The notes under the pieces were generated by a model. That model saw only the letters and a program-made list of their open reading frames with translations, had not been told where the DNA came from and did not search any database. From Manis javanica (taxonomy: Eukaryota; Chordata; Mammalia; Pholidota; Manidae): a stretch of DNA of 64,000 bases. The translations under genes were made by a program, and so were the position numbers. The stretch is from NCBI RefSeq assembly GCF_040802235.1, contig NC_133156.1, positions 109,956,173 through 110,020,172 of the forward strand, written 5' to 3'. The first letter of the stretch is position 1. Each line of letters starts with the position of its first letter. Below, in pieces: positions 9,601 through 20,800 of the stretch.

Positions 9601-12600
9601 TTCCATAACTATATCTACTCCCACAGCCCCCAGTACTCCCTTTCTGATGGCTCTCATAGCCGACGACCCCCCTCTACCCAATGAAAGCTCCGGTTCCACC
9701 CTCATACACCCTGTAAATCCCAAAGTTTGGGACATTACAAGCACCTCCGTGGCCCTATGTCCCCCTGCCTCTATCAAATTACGTGACCCCTCTCAGTATA
9801 TCTGTCAGGCCCAATACCCCCTAACCACTTCAGCCCTCATAGGCCTCCAACCCATCATTCAAGATCTCTTGAACAAAAATTACCTCAGACCCACTCACTC
9901 CCCATTTAATACCCCCATATTAGCTGTTAAAAAAACCAGTGGATCTTTCCACCTTGTCCAAGACCTTCGCCTCATCAACATGGTCGTTGTCCCTATCCAT
10001 CCCTTAGTTCCAAATCCATACACCCTTTTATCGCAGATCCCTGCCTCGGCATCCCACTTCTCAGTCCTAGATCTCAAGGATGCATTTTTTTCTATCCCTC
10101 TGGACCCCTCCTCCCAAGATTTTTTCGCTTTCACCTGGACGGACCCATGCACAAGACATTCTGAACAACTTACTTGGACAGTTTTGCCACAAGGCTTCCG
10201 AGAAAGTCCCCATATTTTTGGACAAGTCCTAGCTCAGGACCTCTAACAGTTTCATCATGATCACTCCGAGTCCACTTTATTACAATATGTAGATGATCTT
10301 CTACTCTGCAGTCCCTCGTGGGAACAGTCTCAACTTGACACTGCCTCTCTACTTAACCTTCTAGCTTCCAGAGGTTACCGGGTATCCCCCGTCAAAGCTC
10401 AAATCTCTTCCCCTTCTGTCACTTACCTTGGATTCCTTCTGTCTCAACAAAGAAAGTCCATTACCTTAGACAGAAAACAACTTCTCTCTGACCTGCCCCT
10501 TCCCAAAACCAAGACAGAAATCCTTTCCTTTCTAGGCCTGGCTGGGTATTTTAGAGCGTGGATCCCTAACTTCTCCCTGTTGGCAAGACCCCTATACGAC
10601 CTCAGCAAGGGCCCCCCTGAAGACATTATCATCCTCACCCCGACACTCCTTCATTAAGCTCCGTCAAGCCCTTGTGGAAGCCCCAGCTCTCCACCTTCCT
10701 GATTTGTTGAAACCCTTCTCATTATACATTCATGAGAGGTCCAGTTAAGCTCTAGGAGTCCTAGGCCAATATTATGGCCCATCCTTTGCCCCAGTAGCTT
10801 ATCTCTCCAAGCAATTAGACCCCACAGTTCGGGGATGGGCCCCCTGCCTACGGGCATTAGCCACTGGGCAGCTCTTGCAGAAAGAAGCTCATAAACTAAC
10901 ATTCGGGGCGCCCCTTACCATTCTGTCCCCACATCACCTAAAAGATCTCTTAACCTAAAAAAGTATACAGACTCTCCCTCCCTCCAGACTCCTGGCCTTA
11001 CTGTCCTCTTTCCTCCAAAATCCAGACATTTCTTTCCTCCCCTGCCAGCCCCTGAATCCAGCCACTCTTCTTCCTCTACCCTACTCTCCTCATACTCCCT
11101 CGCATGATTGCCTAGAAGCCCTTCACAACTTCCTTCCATGCCACTCCACGATCTCTGAAGGAGCCCTCTCACACTCCGACCTCTTCTGGTTTACTGATGG
11201 GTCCTCCTTTAAACATGAGGGCACCCACTACGCAGGATACGCAGTAGTCTCCCTCGAATATGTCATTGAGGCACGAGCCCTAACCCCCCCGGGTACAACC
11301 AATCAACAGGCCAAACTCATTGCAGCCACCAGAGCTTGCACTCTGGCCCGGGACACATCTCTCACACTGTACACTGACTCCAAGTACGTATTCCACATTC
11401 TTGTCTTCCGCAGCAGTATGGAAAGAACGAGGCCTCCTCACCACAAAAGGAAATTCCATAACTAATTCAGCCTTAATTACTAAACTTCTAGAGGCTTCAC
11501 AACTCCCACACTGACTAGGCATAGTCCACTGCAAATCACATCAAGAGGATGACTCCCCCATTGCAAGAGGTAACAACAAAGCCGACAGAGTAGCCCGGTC
11601 AGTTGCCCTATCAGAAGACACACCAGACAACAATCCATCTGCCCTTGCGGTTTTAGCCTTATCACAAGACACCCTCTGTTCCCAAGACAAAGAGTCTCTC
11701 TTCCGCCTCTTACATGATCTGTTTCATCCCAGCTCCCAATCCTTGATCCATTTTTTACAATCTTTTTTTTCTCTCTCTCCTGAAGACAAAACCCTACTTA
11801 ACCAAATCACCTGCAGGTGCACCATCTGCCAACGCACTAACCCTAATACCCACCTCAAGGCCCAACCCTTCCCAGCTCATCAAGCAAGGGGTAATGTCCC
11901 TGCTGCAGATTGGCAAATAGACCTCACTAACATGCCCCCTGTACGGCATGCCAGATACCTACTCATGTTAGTAGATACATTTTCAGGATGGGTCGAAGCT
12001 TTCCTCACCACTAACAAATGAGCATCCGCGGTTGCCTCTATCCTCCTCACCCAGATCTTTCCTAGGTTCAGGATGCCCACTTCCCTCCAATCAGATAACG
12101 GCCCTGAGTTCACTGCCCAAATTATCCAGAACCTCTCCAAGTCTCTCTCGCTCCCCTGGCATTTACATTGTCCTTATCGACCACAAGCTGTGGGAAAAGT
12201 AGAAAGAGCCAATAGGACTCTAAAGGACATCCTGACCAAACTATCTCTAGAACTACACCTTGACTGGGCTCGCTTACTTCCCTTAGCTCTACTCCTCATT
12301 CGGGCCCTCCCAAAGAAGGCTTCCTTCTTGTCACCCTTTGAGATCATGTACGGCCGCCCGATTCTACCCCCGGGGCTCCCTTCCCACAAAGGACCAATTC
12401 CTCCCAATACAGCCCTTCCACTACTCTCTCTCCTCTGCACTGAATTGTGGAAATATCAGGATTGGCTCCTTCCTGATCCATTTGCCTCCCAAAATCCTCC
12501 TGTCTTACAGCCCGGCCAACTAGTGTTTTATAAGCCGCCAGAGGATCGGCCCTCTCTCACCCCGAAATGGGAAGGTCCACACCCAGTTATTCTCTGCACC

Positions 12601-12840
12601 CCCTTGGCCTCCAAGCTCTCACTGCCTGATAACTCTGTCACCCCTTGGATTGATATCTCCAGGTTGAAACCAAATACCCAGGACCCACCTTCTCTGGACA
12701 CCCAAGACCCATCAGTCACAATCCAGAGTCCTTCAGATACAGCCCAAGACACTGTCTACTCTACCACGCCTCATCCCTCTGATCCCTTGAAACTCCGCAT
12801 CTCCCGTTCACCCCCTTTGCCATCCATACCCGAATCATGA
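9545..12840 (+). pseudogene. pol: ERV-1 pol (reverse transcriptase, RNase H, integrase), broken
   Basis: The reverse-transcriptase frame (9545-10246, 233 codons) contains LDLKDAFFSIPL with the first catalytic Asp and a VLPQGF segment, and stops at TAA 10244-10246. The YVDD polymerase motif follows at 10286-10297 beyond that stop. RNase H is marked by FTDGSS near 11190 and a YTDS segment near 11370. Integrase shows a CX2C zinc half (about 11815-11830) and its first Asp in a WQIDL segment (about 11910-11925). After a TGA at 12019-12021, a 255-codon frame (12073-12840) holds SDNGPEF and VERANRTLK, giving the Asp and Glu of the DDE triad. Other stops or shifts lie near 10640, 10748, 10957 and 11513. 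Confidence 0.92.
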
Positions 12841-13275
12841 CTTTTTCCTCCCTTACCACTCTCTCGCTTTTTTCCCTCATTCCTATTGTCTTCCCCGCCA
12901 CCCCAGCCTCCTTTGTATGGCGATTCAAAGTCAGACAGACTTACACACAGCATTAAACAAAAGTTACTGCCCTCATTGCCACATCAGACTGCCCTCTGAA
13001 AGGCTGCTCTGAGCCTTTATACCTCCACTTTTCTCCCTCCACCAAAGTGTTCACTAACAGCTACCTTTATTCTCCCTACCTCTGCTTCCTCTATGACCAA
13101 ATACAAGCCTATTGCAGGCGATGGCAAGACACCTATGGGAGATGTCCCTACTGGTCTTGCACCATTCACTACATGGGTAACTTCCAGTACCCACAGTATT
13201 ACTGCTCCAACCGTTTCATGAAATATCCCAACGGCTCATTCTCCTTATCAATCCCAGATCCCTGGGACTCTTGAT
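12838..13275 (+). pseudogene. env: ERV-1 env 5' part (signal peptide, N-terminal SU), interrupted
   Basis: An ATG at 12838 overlaps the pol end, as in gammaretroviruses, and opens a hydrophobic leader. The frame is stopped by TAA at about 12954 and, after Cys- and Tyr-rich surface-like sequence (13047-13274), by TGA at about 13273. The longer env frame downstream therefore has no signal peptide in its own frame. Confidence 0.75.
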
Positions 13276-13305
13276 GGGCCGCCAGAGTCACAGCCTCAGT
13301 TTACT

Positions 13306-14523
13306 ATGGGGAGGTCCTTGACCCCCCACGGTACCCTTCATATCTCTCGAGAGTATGTTCCCTCTCACTCCCAGATCTCTCAAGTTGCATCAGATATCGG
13401 ACATTCCGAAAAAGTCATTATCCAAACTCTTGACGGCGCCTCTTCATCTTCTTATTCCTCCTACTCTTGGTTACAGCTCATTCAAGACACCACCATCTTT
13501 CTCAACCACACCCTCAACACCGCCAATTGTTTCTTGTGCGCATCACTACAGCGCCCACTGCTGGCCGCCGTCCCCCTTAATATTTCCAACTACTCCTTCC
13601 ATGCAGAAGGACAAACCCTCCGTCCCCTGGCAGACATACCCCTATGGGAACCAGAATACGCAGATAATCTCACCATCCACCATTGTGTAGGCCCAACTCC
13701 ACCCCCCTCCAGCGCACTTCACTGCCTCTCTATCTACACCCCTACCTCCGGCTCTAAGACTTTTACGCAACTGGGACACTTCTTTTGGTGTAATGGTAGT
13801 CTTTTCAACTCACTGCCTCCCAGCTCTGATACACCCTGCATTCTCATCACCCTAATCCCACAGCTTACACTTTACAGCATGACAGAATTCCTTGAGCTCC
13901 AACCTCCCTTGCCCTCACACACAAAAAGGGCTGCTTTCCTTCCCATCATGGTCGGTATCTCTTTGACCACCTCAGCCATTGGGGAAGGGTTTTTGGGAGG
14001 AGCCTTGGGTCACTCCCTATGGGCAGTTAGAGATCTCAATGCCAAACTTGAGGGAGCCCTGACATCCACTGCTGATTCCCTGGCCTCTCTCCAAAGACAG
14101 GTCACTTCGCTAGCTAAGATCACCCTTCAAAACTGGCGGGTCTTAGATCTGCTTACAGCCGAGAAGGGCGGCACCTGCGTCTTCCTCCGGGAGGAGTGCT
14201 ACTATTACATCAACGAATCCAGCATTGTAGAAACTGACATTACCAAACTCACCGACCCTGCCTCCAGTCTCCACTCTGCTTCCAATTCCAACCCATTCTC
14301 GTCAATACTAACAAACCCCTTCCTCACCTGGCTCTGGCCCATTGCAGGCCCCATAATAATCATTCTTCTCGCCTGTCTCTTCTTACCCTGTATAATGAAG
14401 TTCATCAAATCCCAAGTCAGAAAAATCTCTAATCAAACTTTCAACCAGCTTTTACTCAGGAACTATCAGCTTCTGGCCACAGAAGATCCCTCACCCTCAC
14501 GTAACCTCCTCACCACACGCTGA
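13306..14523 (+). CDS. env: ERV-1 env, 405-codon open stretch (SU C-terminal part plus complete TM)
   Basis: This is the longest intact frame of ERV-1. Residues 75-78 read CFLC, a CXXC motif in the place of the SU isomerase-like motif. A basic TKR near 206-208 marks the SU/TM border, followed by an apolar fusion-peptide-like segment (about 209-230). An immunosuppressive-domain-like stretch follows (LQNWRVLDLLTAEKGG, about 275-290). The adjoining cysteine motif is CX6C followed by Tyr, so the third cysteine of the usual CX6CC is missing. A strong membrane anchor lies at about 338-362 with a cytoplasmic tail of about 40 residues. N-glycosylation sequons are frequent. Without a leader in frame it would not be secreted as written; the start at 13306 is only the first ATG. 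Confidence 0.8.
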   Translation: MGRSLTPHGTLHISREYVPSHSQISQVASDIGHSEKVIIQTLDGASSSSYSSYSWLQLIQDTTIFLNHTLNTANCFLCASLQRPLLAAVPLNISNYSFHAEGQTLRPLADIPLWEPEYADNLTIHHCVGPTPPPSSALHCLSIYTPTSGSKTFTQLGHFFWCNGSLFNSLPPSSDTPCILITLIPQLTLYSMTEFLELQPPLPSHTKRAAFLPIMVGISLTTSAIGEGFLGGALGHSLWAVRDLNAKLEGALTSTADSLASLQRQVTSLAKITLQNWRVLDLLTAEKGGTCVFLREECYYYINESSIVETDITKLTDPASSLHSASNSNPFSSILTNPFLTWLWPIAGPIIIILLACLFLPCIMKFIKSQVRKISNQTFNQLLLRNYQLLATEDPSPSRNLLTTR

Positions 14524-14827
14524 GATGGACCCCTCTCTCCACTGGAAATTGTTCCTGAAAACAATGGCCGCAGACACCTGACTTCTGGCACCCGTATCCT
14601 CCCGGCACCACCATTAGAATCAACAAGTCCTCGACCTATAGTTACAGGGAACCTTCATTGATTTCCAACCTGAAGAAGTCCACATCTGCTCGTCCTTACT
14701 GTGGGGAGTCCTATCAACCTTTTCCTCCCAATCCTCAAGCCCTCACTTCCTTCTCCGCCCCCATTCAGCAGGAATCAGTCAGAGAGAAAAACAACGTCCA
14801 CAACCCCATATAGGAGAAAGGGGGGAA
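14524..14827 (+). other. ERV-1 3' untranslated stretch with polypurine tract
   Basis: No open frame lies between the env stop and the 3' LTR. The last bases (about 14811-14827, aggagaaaggggggaa) are a purine run directly before the LTR, the expected plus-strand primer. Confidence 0.8.
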
Positions 14828-15089
14828 TGAAGGGCCCCCACCAGTAAGATGGCGAACTTGCGGCTTCTCTTCTGGGTCCTCGGTTCCCGACAGCGCCACC
14901 TGAAGCCCAATCACCTCTCTCCCCCCTCCCACTCCCAGCACCTTGCCAATAGCCACCAGCCCCGTAGAAGTAACACCACAATCACCCTATATAACCCTAT
15001 ATAGCCCCTTCCTATATAACCCAGCACCTTTCCCTAATAAAGCGGAATTCTCCAGTGAATTGCTGCTGTGTGTCGCTCCTTTCCTTTCA
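14828..15089 (+). repeat. ERV-1 3' LTR
   Basis: This 262-bp LTR matches 6287-6534. Relative to the 5' copy it has about 10 substitutions, one extra base in the C-rich tract, and an extra tatataaccc-type segment that gives two TATA-like boxes. An AATAAA lies near 15038. It is followed by the duplicated gtagt. Confidence 0.93.
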
Positions 15090-15094
15090 GTAGT

Positions 15095-15220
15095 GATACT
15101 AATAAGTGTACTTAAAACAAATTGTGTAATGAAATGTGTTAACATTTGGAAAATCCACATAAATCAGTGAATTGATATTTGAATTTTCTGTGCTCTTTCT
15201 ATGGTAATAGAGGAGTGAAT
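15095..15220. mobile_element. Right part of the DNA transposon split by ERV-1
   Basis: Sequence after the provirus ('gatactaataagtgtac', 'aacatttggaaaatccac') continues the AT-rich element that stops at 6286. Assignment rests on junction logic and a faint family resemblance. Confidence 0.4.
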
Positions 15221-15634
15221 CCAGACTGAGGGAAATGTGTGGAATCATATTAACTAATCAACTACACAGATTTTTACTGAATCCTGATCAGGTGCCAGAC
15301 ACAATGCTAAATGCTGGGGTTAAGAAGCAAAGGTGAGCAAAACAGATTTAATCCCTGCCGTTATGGAGCATAGAATCTGCCAAGGGAGAAATTTACAAGT
15401 ATATGAAGTGATTTTAAATTGTTAGAAGCATCATAAAGAAAAAACATTAGGTGCTAAACGGAGAATCTAGGGGAGGGTCTGGTTTAGAGAGGGTGCCCTT
15501 TGTGAGATCTGCTCTCCTTTTCAAGCCTCTTTAGTGGCACCTCACAACCCCTCCCTTTGGGCGAGGTGCGTTGGTAGGGGCTATGCCCCCACTTAAAGTT
15601 GCTGCTTCCAGTTTCAGTCTGAGAGACAGGCAAG

Positions 15635-16385
15635 TCTTTTTTAAAAACTGAGGTATAATTCATATACCATGAAAGTCACCCTTGTAAAGTATGCAATTCA
15701 GTGGTTTTAGTATGTTCACAAGGTTGCACACCCTTCACCACTATCTAGTTCCTGAAGATTTTCGTCACTTCAAAAAAGAAATGTCAGACCCAATACAGCC
15801 ACTGCCTGTTCCCCTTCCTCCCTCTACCCCTTGGCAACCATGTTTTTACTTTCTGTCTATAGGTTTGCCTATTCTGGATATTGCCTATAAATAGATCAGA
15901 CTTTTATAGAAATAGAATCGCCTTTTTTGTCTGGCTTAGCATAATGTTCCAAGGTTCATCTGTGTTCAGCCATGTTCATACAGGCTATCCATGACAGCTT
16001 TTATCAGTACTTCATTTCTTTTTATGACTGAATAATATTCTGTTGTATGGACATACCATATTTTGATTATACATTCATCAGTTGATAGACATTTGGGTTA
16101 TTTATACTTTTTGGCTATTATGAATAACACTGCTGTAAATATTCATGTTCAAGTTTTTGTGAGGACATATGTTTTCCTTTCTTTTGCGTGTAACTAGGAG
16201 AGCAATTGCTGGGTAATATGTTTACACTATATCTAAACCTTTAAGGAACTGCCAAACTTTTCCATAGTGTCTGTGCCACTTGACATTCCCATGAGTATTT
16301 TATGAGGGGTCCAGTTTCTCCACAGCCTCACCAACACTTGCTTTTGTCTGTTTTTTTTTTTTTTTATGAGAGCCCTCCTATGGGG
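15635..16385 (-). mobile_element. Ancient L1 fragment, antisense
   Basis: The plus strand reads as the reverse complement of an old L1 3' half: 'aactgaggtataattcata', 'gttcatctgtgttcagcc', 'tggctattatgaataac', 'agagcaattgctgggtaat'. It ends near a T-run at 16350. There is no coding potential. Confidence 0.8.
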
Positions 16386-16424
16386 TGTATACTAGGAGGA
16401 TAGACAACTTTTAACTTCAAATTC

Positions 16425-16610
16425 TGGCACTACCTCCTTTTTGACCCTTTTATGTTACAGAAGTGAGACCTAGTTTACATATGTGAAAATGGAGGCATAG
16501 TATAATTCCTTGCTCAAGGTGTTAACTTTCTGGTGATGGAGCTGGTGCCTGACTTGCAGACCAGGGATCTTTTCACCAGGCTGTTGTGATGTCTGTGGCG
16601 TTCCAGTCAG
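16425..16610 (-). repeat. Probable MIR fragment, antisense
   Basis: The order of landmarks ('gaaaatggaggcatagtat', then a 'tgctcaaggtg' type segment) resembles a reversed MIR core. It is diverged; boundaries are approximate. Confidence 0.45.
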
Positions 16611-17746
16611 AATCCAGCATTTGTACTGTCTGTCTCAATACAGGGCAGATCACAGGAGGAAGACTTACAGGGCTTACTGTGATGCATTCTGGGACCATGA
16701 AATAGTATTTATCTTTCTCCCTATCATGTTCTTGCACAGTAGACAACCTTGTTACATATTCTTTAGAGCCTGAAGTAGATGCTTTTTTATTTGTGGATTT
16801 CTTCTTGTCTTCTACTAGATTGCCAGCACTTTAAAGGCAGTGTTTGTAGTTCAGTATTACAGTGCTGGACAGAATGCCTGGTGTACGGTGGTTCCTCAAG
16901 AAGTGTTTGAGGAATTAAAATGTATACATCAGTCAGGATTATTAGAGAATGAGTTTATTACATTCAGCTCTTTGGAGAAACAGTATAACAAAAAGAAGAG
17001 AGGTAAGTGGTAGGTGGTAAAAAAAGTCACTTTATTATGCATCACAGTGTATAAAGAATAGCACAGAATTAAGCTTCATGCTTACAGGTATAAACTGACT
17101 AGCTAAGGTGAAATACATATCAAGTTACTGGCTGAACTCAAGCTTATTGGTATATGAAACTAGTCTACTTGTAATTAATAAATTATACAATGCCTTGAAC
17201 TATTCCTAACTTTAAATTCCAAAATTTCTAAATAACTGCAATACATGCTGAATCCTCCTCATTGTCTTTATAATTAAAAATGTTTGTAAAAATGAACATA
17301 AAAAGAAGTACATAGTAAGACGTGAAAATCCTCCTTGATCTCTCTCCTTAAGTCCCACATTGAACAGAATATTTAGCTCTAAATTCTGAAGGCCACAGAT
17401 ATATTGTGGAATTTCACATTGTGGAGAATGAAGCATATTCTTACTTTTCCTAGGATTGACTTTCTTTTAAGAACAAATATAAAATTGACAGCCCTCGACT
17501 TCTGAATAGTCACTGAACTGGACATTTTTCTCAAGGGCCATCTCCTACTGTGGATAGAGAATGTGTGAGCATCTAGTTTTTGCTCATCATGTAAGAGTGA
17601 AAGCAGGAAGTGGTTTCTATCATTGCTGAGCGTATTTCAGATAGGCTCTTATTTGTACACACGGCTGAGAGGGTTCTGAGGTGCTTCCTTGGACAGATCA
17701 AGTTAAAACCTCCTTGACATCAGCAGGTGATTATGAAGAAGGAATG
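16611..17746. other. 3' flank and probable 3' UTR of GZMA
   Basis: No other gene is visible. Bases directly left of 17747 are 3' UTR of the minus-strand GZMA gene. The nearest minus-strand AATAAA I noticed is at 17031-17036 (tttatt on the plus strand), which would give a UTR of about 700 nt. This is a candidate only. Confidence 0.4.
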
Positions 17747-17899
17747 TCATATGGCTCCTGCAATGGTTTTCTTTATCCAGTTGAGATGTTTTTTTGAAAG
17801 GAGAATGTAGATGCCAGGCTTCTGAGGGTTACCACACTTCCCAAAGGAAGTGACACCTCTGAAAATGTTATCACATATCAGAGGACTTCCAGAATCCCC
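17747..17899 (-). CDS. GZMA: GZMA exon 5 (catalytic Ser, C-terminus)
   Basis: The acceptor AG is at 17901-17900; the exon starts directly with Gly-Asp-Ser-Gly-Ser-Pro (catalytic Ser) and encodes 50 residues to a stop at 17747. It includes [23 protein letters not shown] and a short C-terminal helix, as in known granzyme A. Confidence 0.94.
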   Translation of the reverse strand, partial: GDSGSPLICDNIFRGVTSFGKCGNPQKPGIYILLSKKHLNWIKKTIAGAI

Positions 17900-20800
17900 C
17901 TGGAATAGAAAGTCATTTATTTTCAGTATTGATACTTTCCACAGATACCTATTCATCATTTTATTCATTCACTTATGCACTCACACATTCTTTCTCTTTC
18001 CTTATTTCAGGCTAATTTAATACCTCTTTTATTAATCGTCTGCTCTCAGCATCAATTACCAGAGATTTGTTTACTTTTCCAATCATTTTCCTTTTGGTAA
18101 AAGCAATTCTTGAGGAGATATGAAAACTCATTTCATCAGTAAAACAAAGAAAAATAACAAAAGAAGCCTTTAACGGTGAAAAATAATTATCTTCGTTCGT
18201 CTATTTGGTCCTATTTTCTGGTCAATAGATGTTGGGGGTAACAACTTTGAAGGCTTGACATGGGAGTTCAACTACTTCCTGTCTGAAGGAGGACACTAGC
18301 TAAGCTATCTCAGACCAAGGAGTACTTGTGATATTGCAAACAGTTTTTAAGGTTTTTTCCCCTTTATTCATCAGTCCCCATTTCATGTTCTCTCTGAACT
18401 TGAAAACCATTTATGGATCATGAGTTTCAAATGGGGTAAAATCCTGACCAGACTGGTTTGTGGCACACTAAGAGGCAGAACAATGCAAGAATTGAGGGTC
18501 ATCGGGTGGCCTCGGTCCGAATCCAGGTCCACCCCACTGATAGCCAATGTATCCTACTTGGGAAAGTTATGTAACTTTCTACACCTTGATATCCTCATCT
18601 GTAAAATAGAGTTGATAGTAACAGTTCCTATCTCATGGGGTTCTTTGGGGATTAAGTGGCATTGAGTATAGAACTTGGTACAGTTCCTGGCACCTGATAA
18701 TCAGCTGTCATGATCTCTTTTGAAAGGACTTGTTAATGTGTGAGTGGCAGTTAAACAGTATCCTGAAAACGATCCTTAGTAAGAAGGGGACCCTCCTGAG
18801 CAGAAGGGTTCACCTGGGACAAAGGAGTGCCCGCCACAGCAGGGCACAGTGGTAGTCCTTGCAGACTTTGTACATAAAAAGCATTAACAGTTGTCTACCC
18901 TCTTCTTCCCAGACACTCAATTTCACTTTCTTTTCTATAGCCAACAAACGGTTTAAGTTTGTAGTTTACTTACTTCACATGAATCATCTTCACCTTTTCT
19001 ACCACCAGCACAGATCATACTATTTCCAATCACTGGCTTAAAATCATAATGCTCTGCATCGTTGCATGTTTTCCTGTCTATTACAGTGACATTGACTTCT
19101 CTTAAGGCATTTGAAATTCTGCATGAGTCTTTTGTGGTGCTTCCCCATCCTGCCACGTGACACTTGGTGTGGGGTTTGACGTCTTCTCCTGTTTTTGGTA
19201 GATGAAGTATCCCTACAGCTTTGGTTAGAGTAGCTTTACCGTCCAGCTAGAAAGGGACAGGAGATGCAGTTTAAGGCAAGGACAGCAGTAACAAAAAGTA
19301 AGAAGGAGCTCTATTGGACTATGTTTCTTGGCATGTTCTTATGAAGACATGGCTGAAGGCATGTTCCAACCTAATTAACAGTCATGAACTGATGTTTGAA
19401 AAGTCACAGCACACCTTTTCAGACATGTTCTTTTGAGGCAGGCTAGGTAAATTTCAGTTCAGTTGACCTGTCTATGATAAAAGTGTATTGCTGGTGGCTG
19501 ACAGTCCTGTGGTTGAGAAGCTGTAGTGGGGGACTCAATCACTATTTATTCAGGTGGTCTTAGGTTTGTGAACGGACTGGTTTTGGGACCAATGGAAGAA
19601 AACCAGGGCTCTTGGTGTGGCAGGGTGGGGTGGGAAAGGGGCCAGAGCCCTCATTTTCCACTTTAGTGGAAATACAGCTTCCCCATTTCTGAGCAGGTAC
19701 AAAATGGCCTGAGGGCCTCACCTGCCTTTGAGTGCTTGCCCACACTCTGTCCCGTTCTTTCATTTCCAAACCCTCTTCTTGCTCTGCCCTTTCCAAAAAG
19801 TTAAGGCGAGGGGAGTAGGGAGCATGGTCAAGGTTGAGTAGACAGTAGAGGGAGGCAAGTCTAGTTCTTTGTTCTCTTTTTTTTCTCAATCAGTTTGAAA
19901 CTGCAGAGGGTTCTGGCTTTCTAAAAATATGAGCAATGCAGAAGTGGCCACTGTCACATTCCTTTCACTGTGTTTACGTTGCCTTCAGCCCCCACTTCCT
20001 GACATTTGACTGTCCCCACTTCCTCAGTGCCCTGTCTGAGTTGCTGGTGCTCCAAAGCCCCACCTTGTTCACACTTAGATGATGAAATGGTCACAAAAGA
20101 AAGCCCTTCCATACAAATGGCCTTAAATGTCCATGTGTACCTTCTCCCTTTTCTCTCACTCATGCTTTCTCACAGCCTTCATACATGGACAAAGAGGAAG
20201 GAGAACTCCTAAAGGGACTTCCAGTCTTAATGATCTGACCAGGATGGGAGTCTGGGAAATGTATGTTTATAAGAAGCAGTCCTCTCAAGCTCCTTTGTGG
20301 ACAAGCACACAGAACAGTGATGAGCACTTTGTTAGGTTTAACACTGCAAGGGTGACCCTGGTGAAGTTCCAACAACCTCTCTATGGTTTCTCTGGTGGTG
20401 TCATCCTACTGGCCACAGTGTCACAGGTGAGAGGGAGTTTCCTGGCTCCACTCTAAGAACACAGAGTGTTCTCACCTCCCCTACTCACCTCACCTCCTTG
20501 GAAAGGTAAGACGGAGTTGCCTTTGCTGTCCAGGATGCCTGATGGGAATTAACAGTGCTGGGGAGAAGGACCTGAGAGACAGGTCCAGATGAATAGTCCA
20601 CAGGCAGTTGGTGTGGGGGTCATGATGTGAGTATGGGGAGGCAGGGCATATGGGGGTCTTCCAGCAGTGTTCAGAGCTCCAGAGCTCTCTTTCTACTCTT
20701 GCTGTTGGGGTTGTGTGGATCCCCTGACCTTCTCTTAACTTCTACTGGGGAAGCTGTTCATCAGCCCCCTTTGGACTGCTATGAACTTTCTCTCCACACT

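Larger units (their letters stand above)
6282..15094 (+). mobile_element. ERV-1: class I (gamma-like, ERV-F/H-like) endogenous provirus
   Basis: The order is LTR, tRNA-Phe-type primer site, repeated leader, gag, pro, pol, env, polypurine tract, LTR, all on the plus strand. The LTRs begin TGAAGG and end TTTCA. A 5-bp duplication gtagt flanks the provirus (6282-6286 and 15090-15094). The Env immunosuppressive-like segment, CFLC motif and Gag PPPY late motif assign it to class I. The two LTRs differ by about 10 substitutions plus a 1-nt and a roughly 14-nt indel, indicating an insertion some millions of years old. gag, pro, pol and the env start carry stops and frameshifts, so it is not replication competent as read. 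It lies about 2.7 kb beyond the GZMA stop codon and about 4 kb upstream of the paralogue's promoter, in the opposite orientation to both. Confidence 0.95.
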
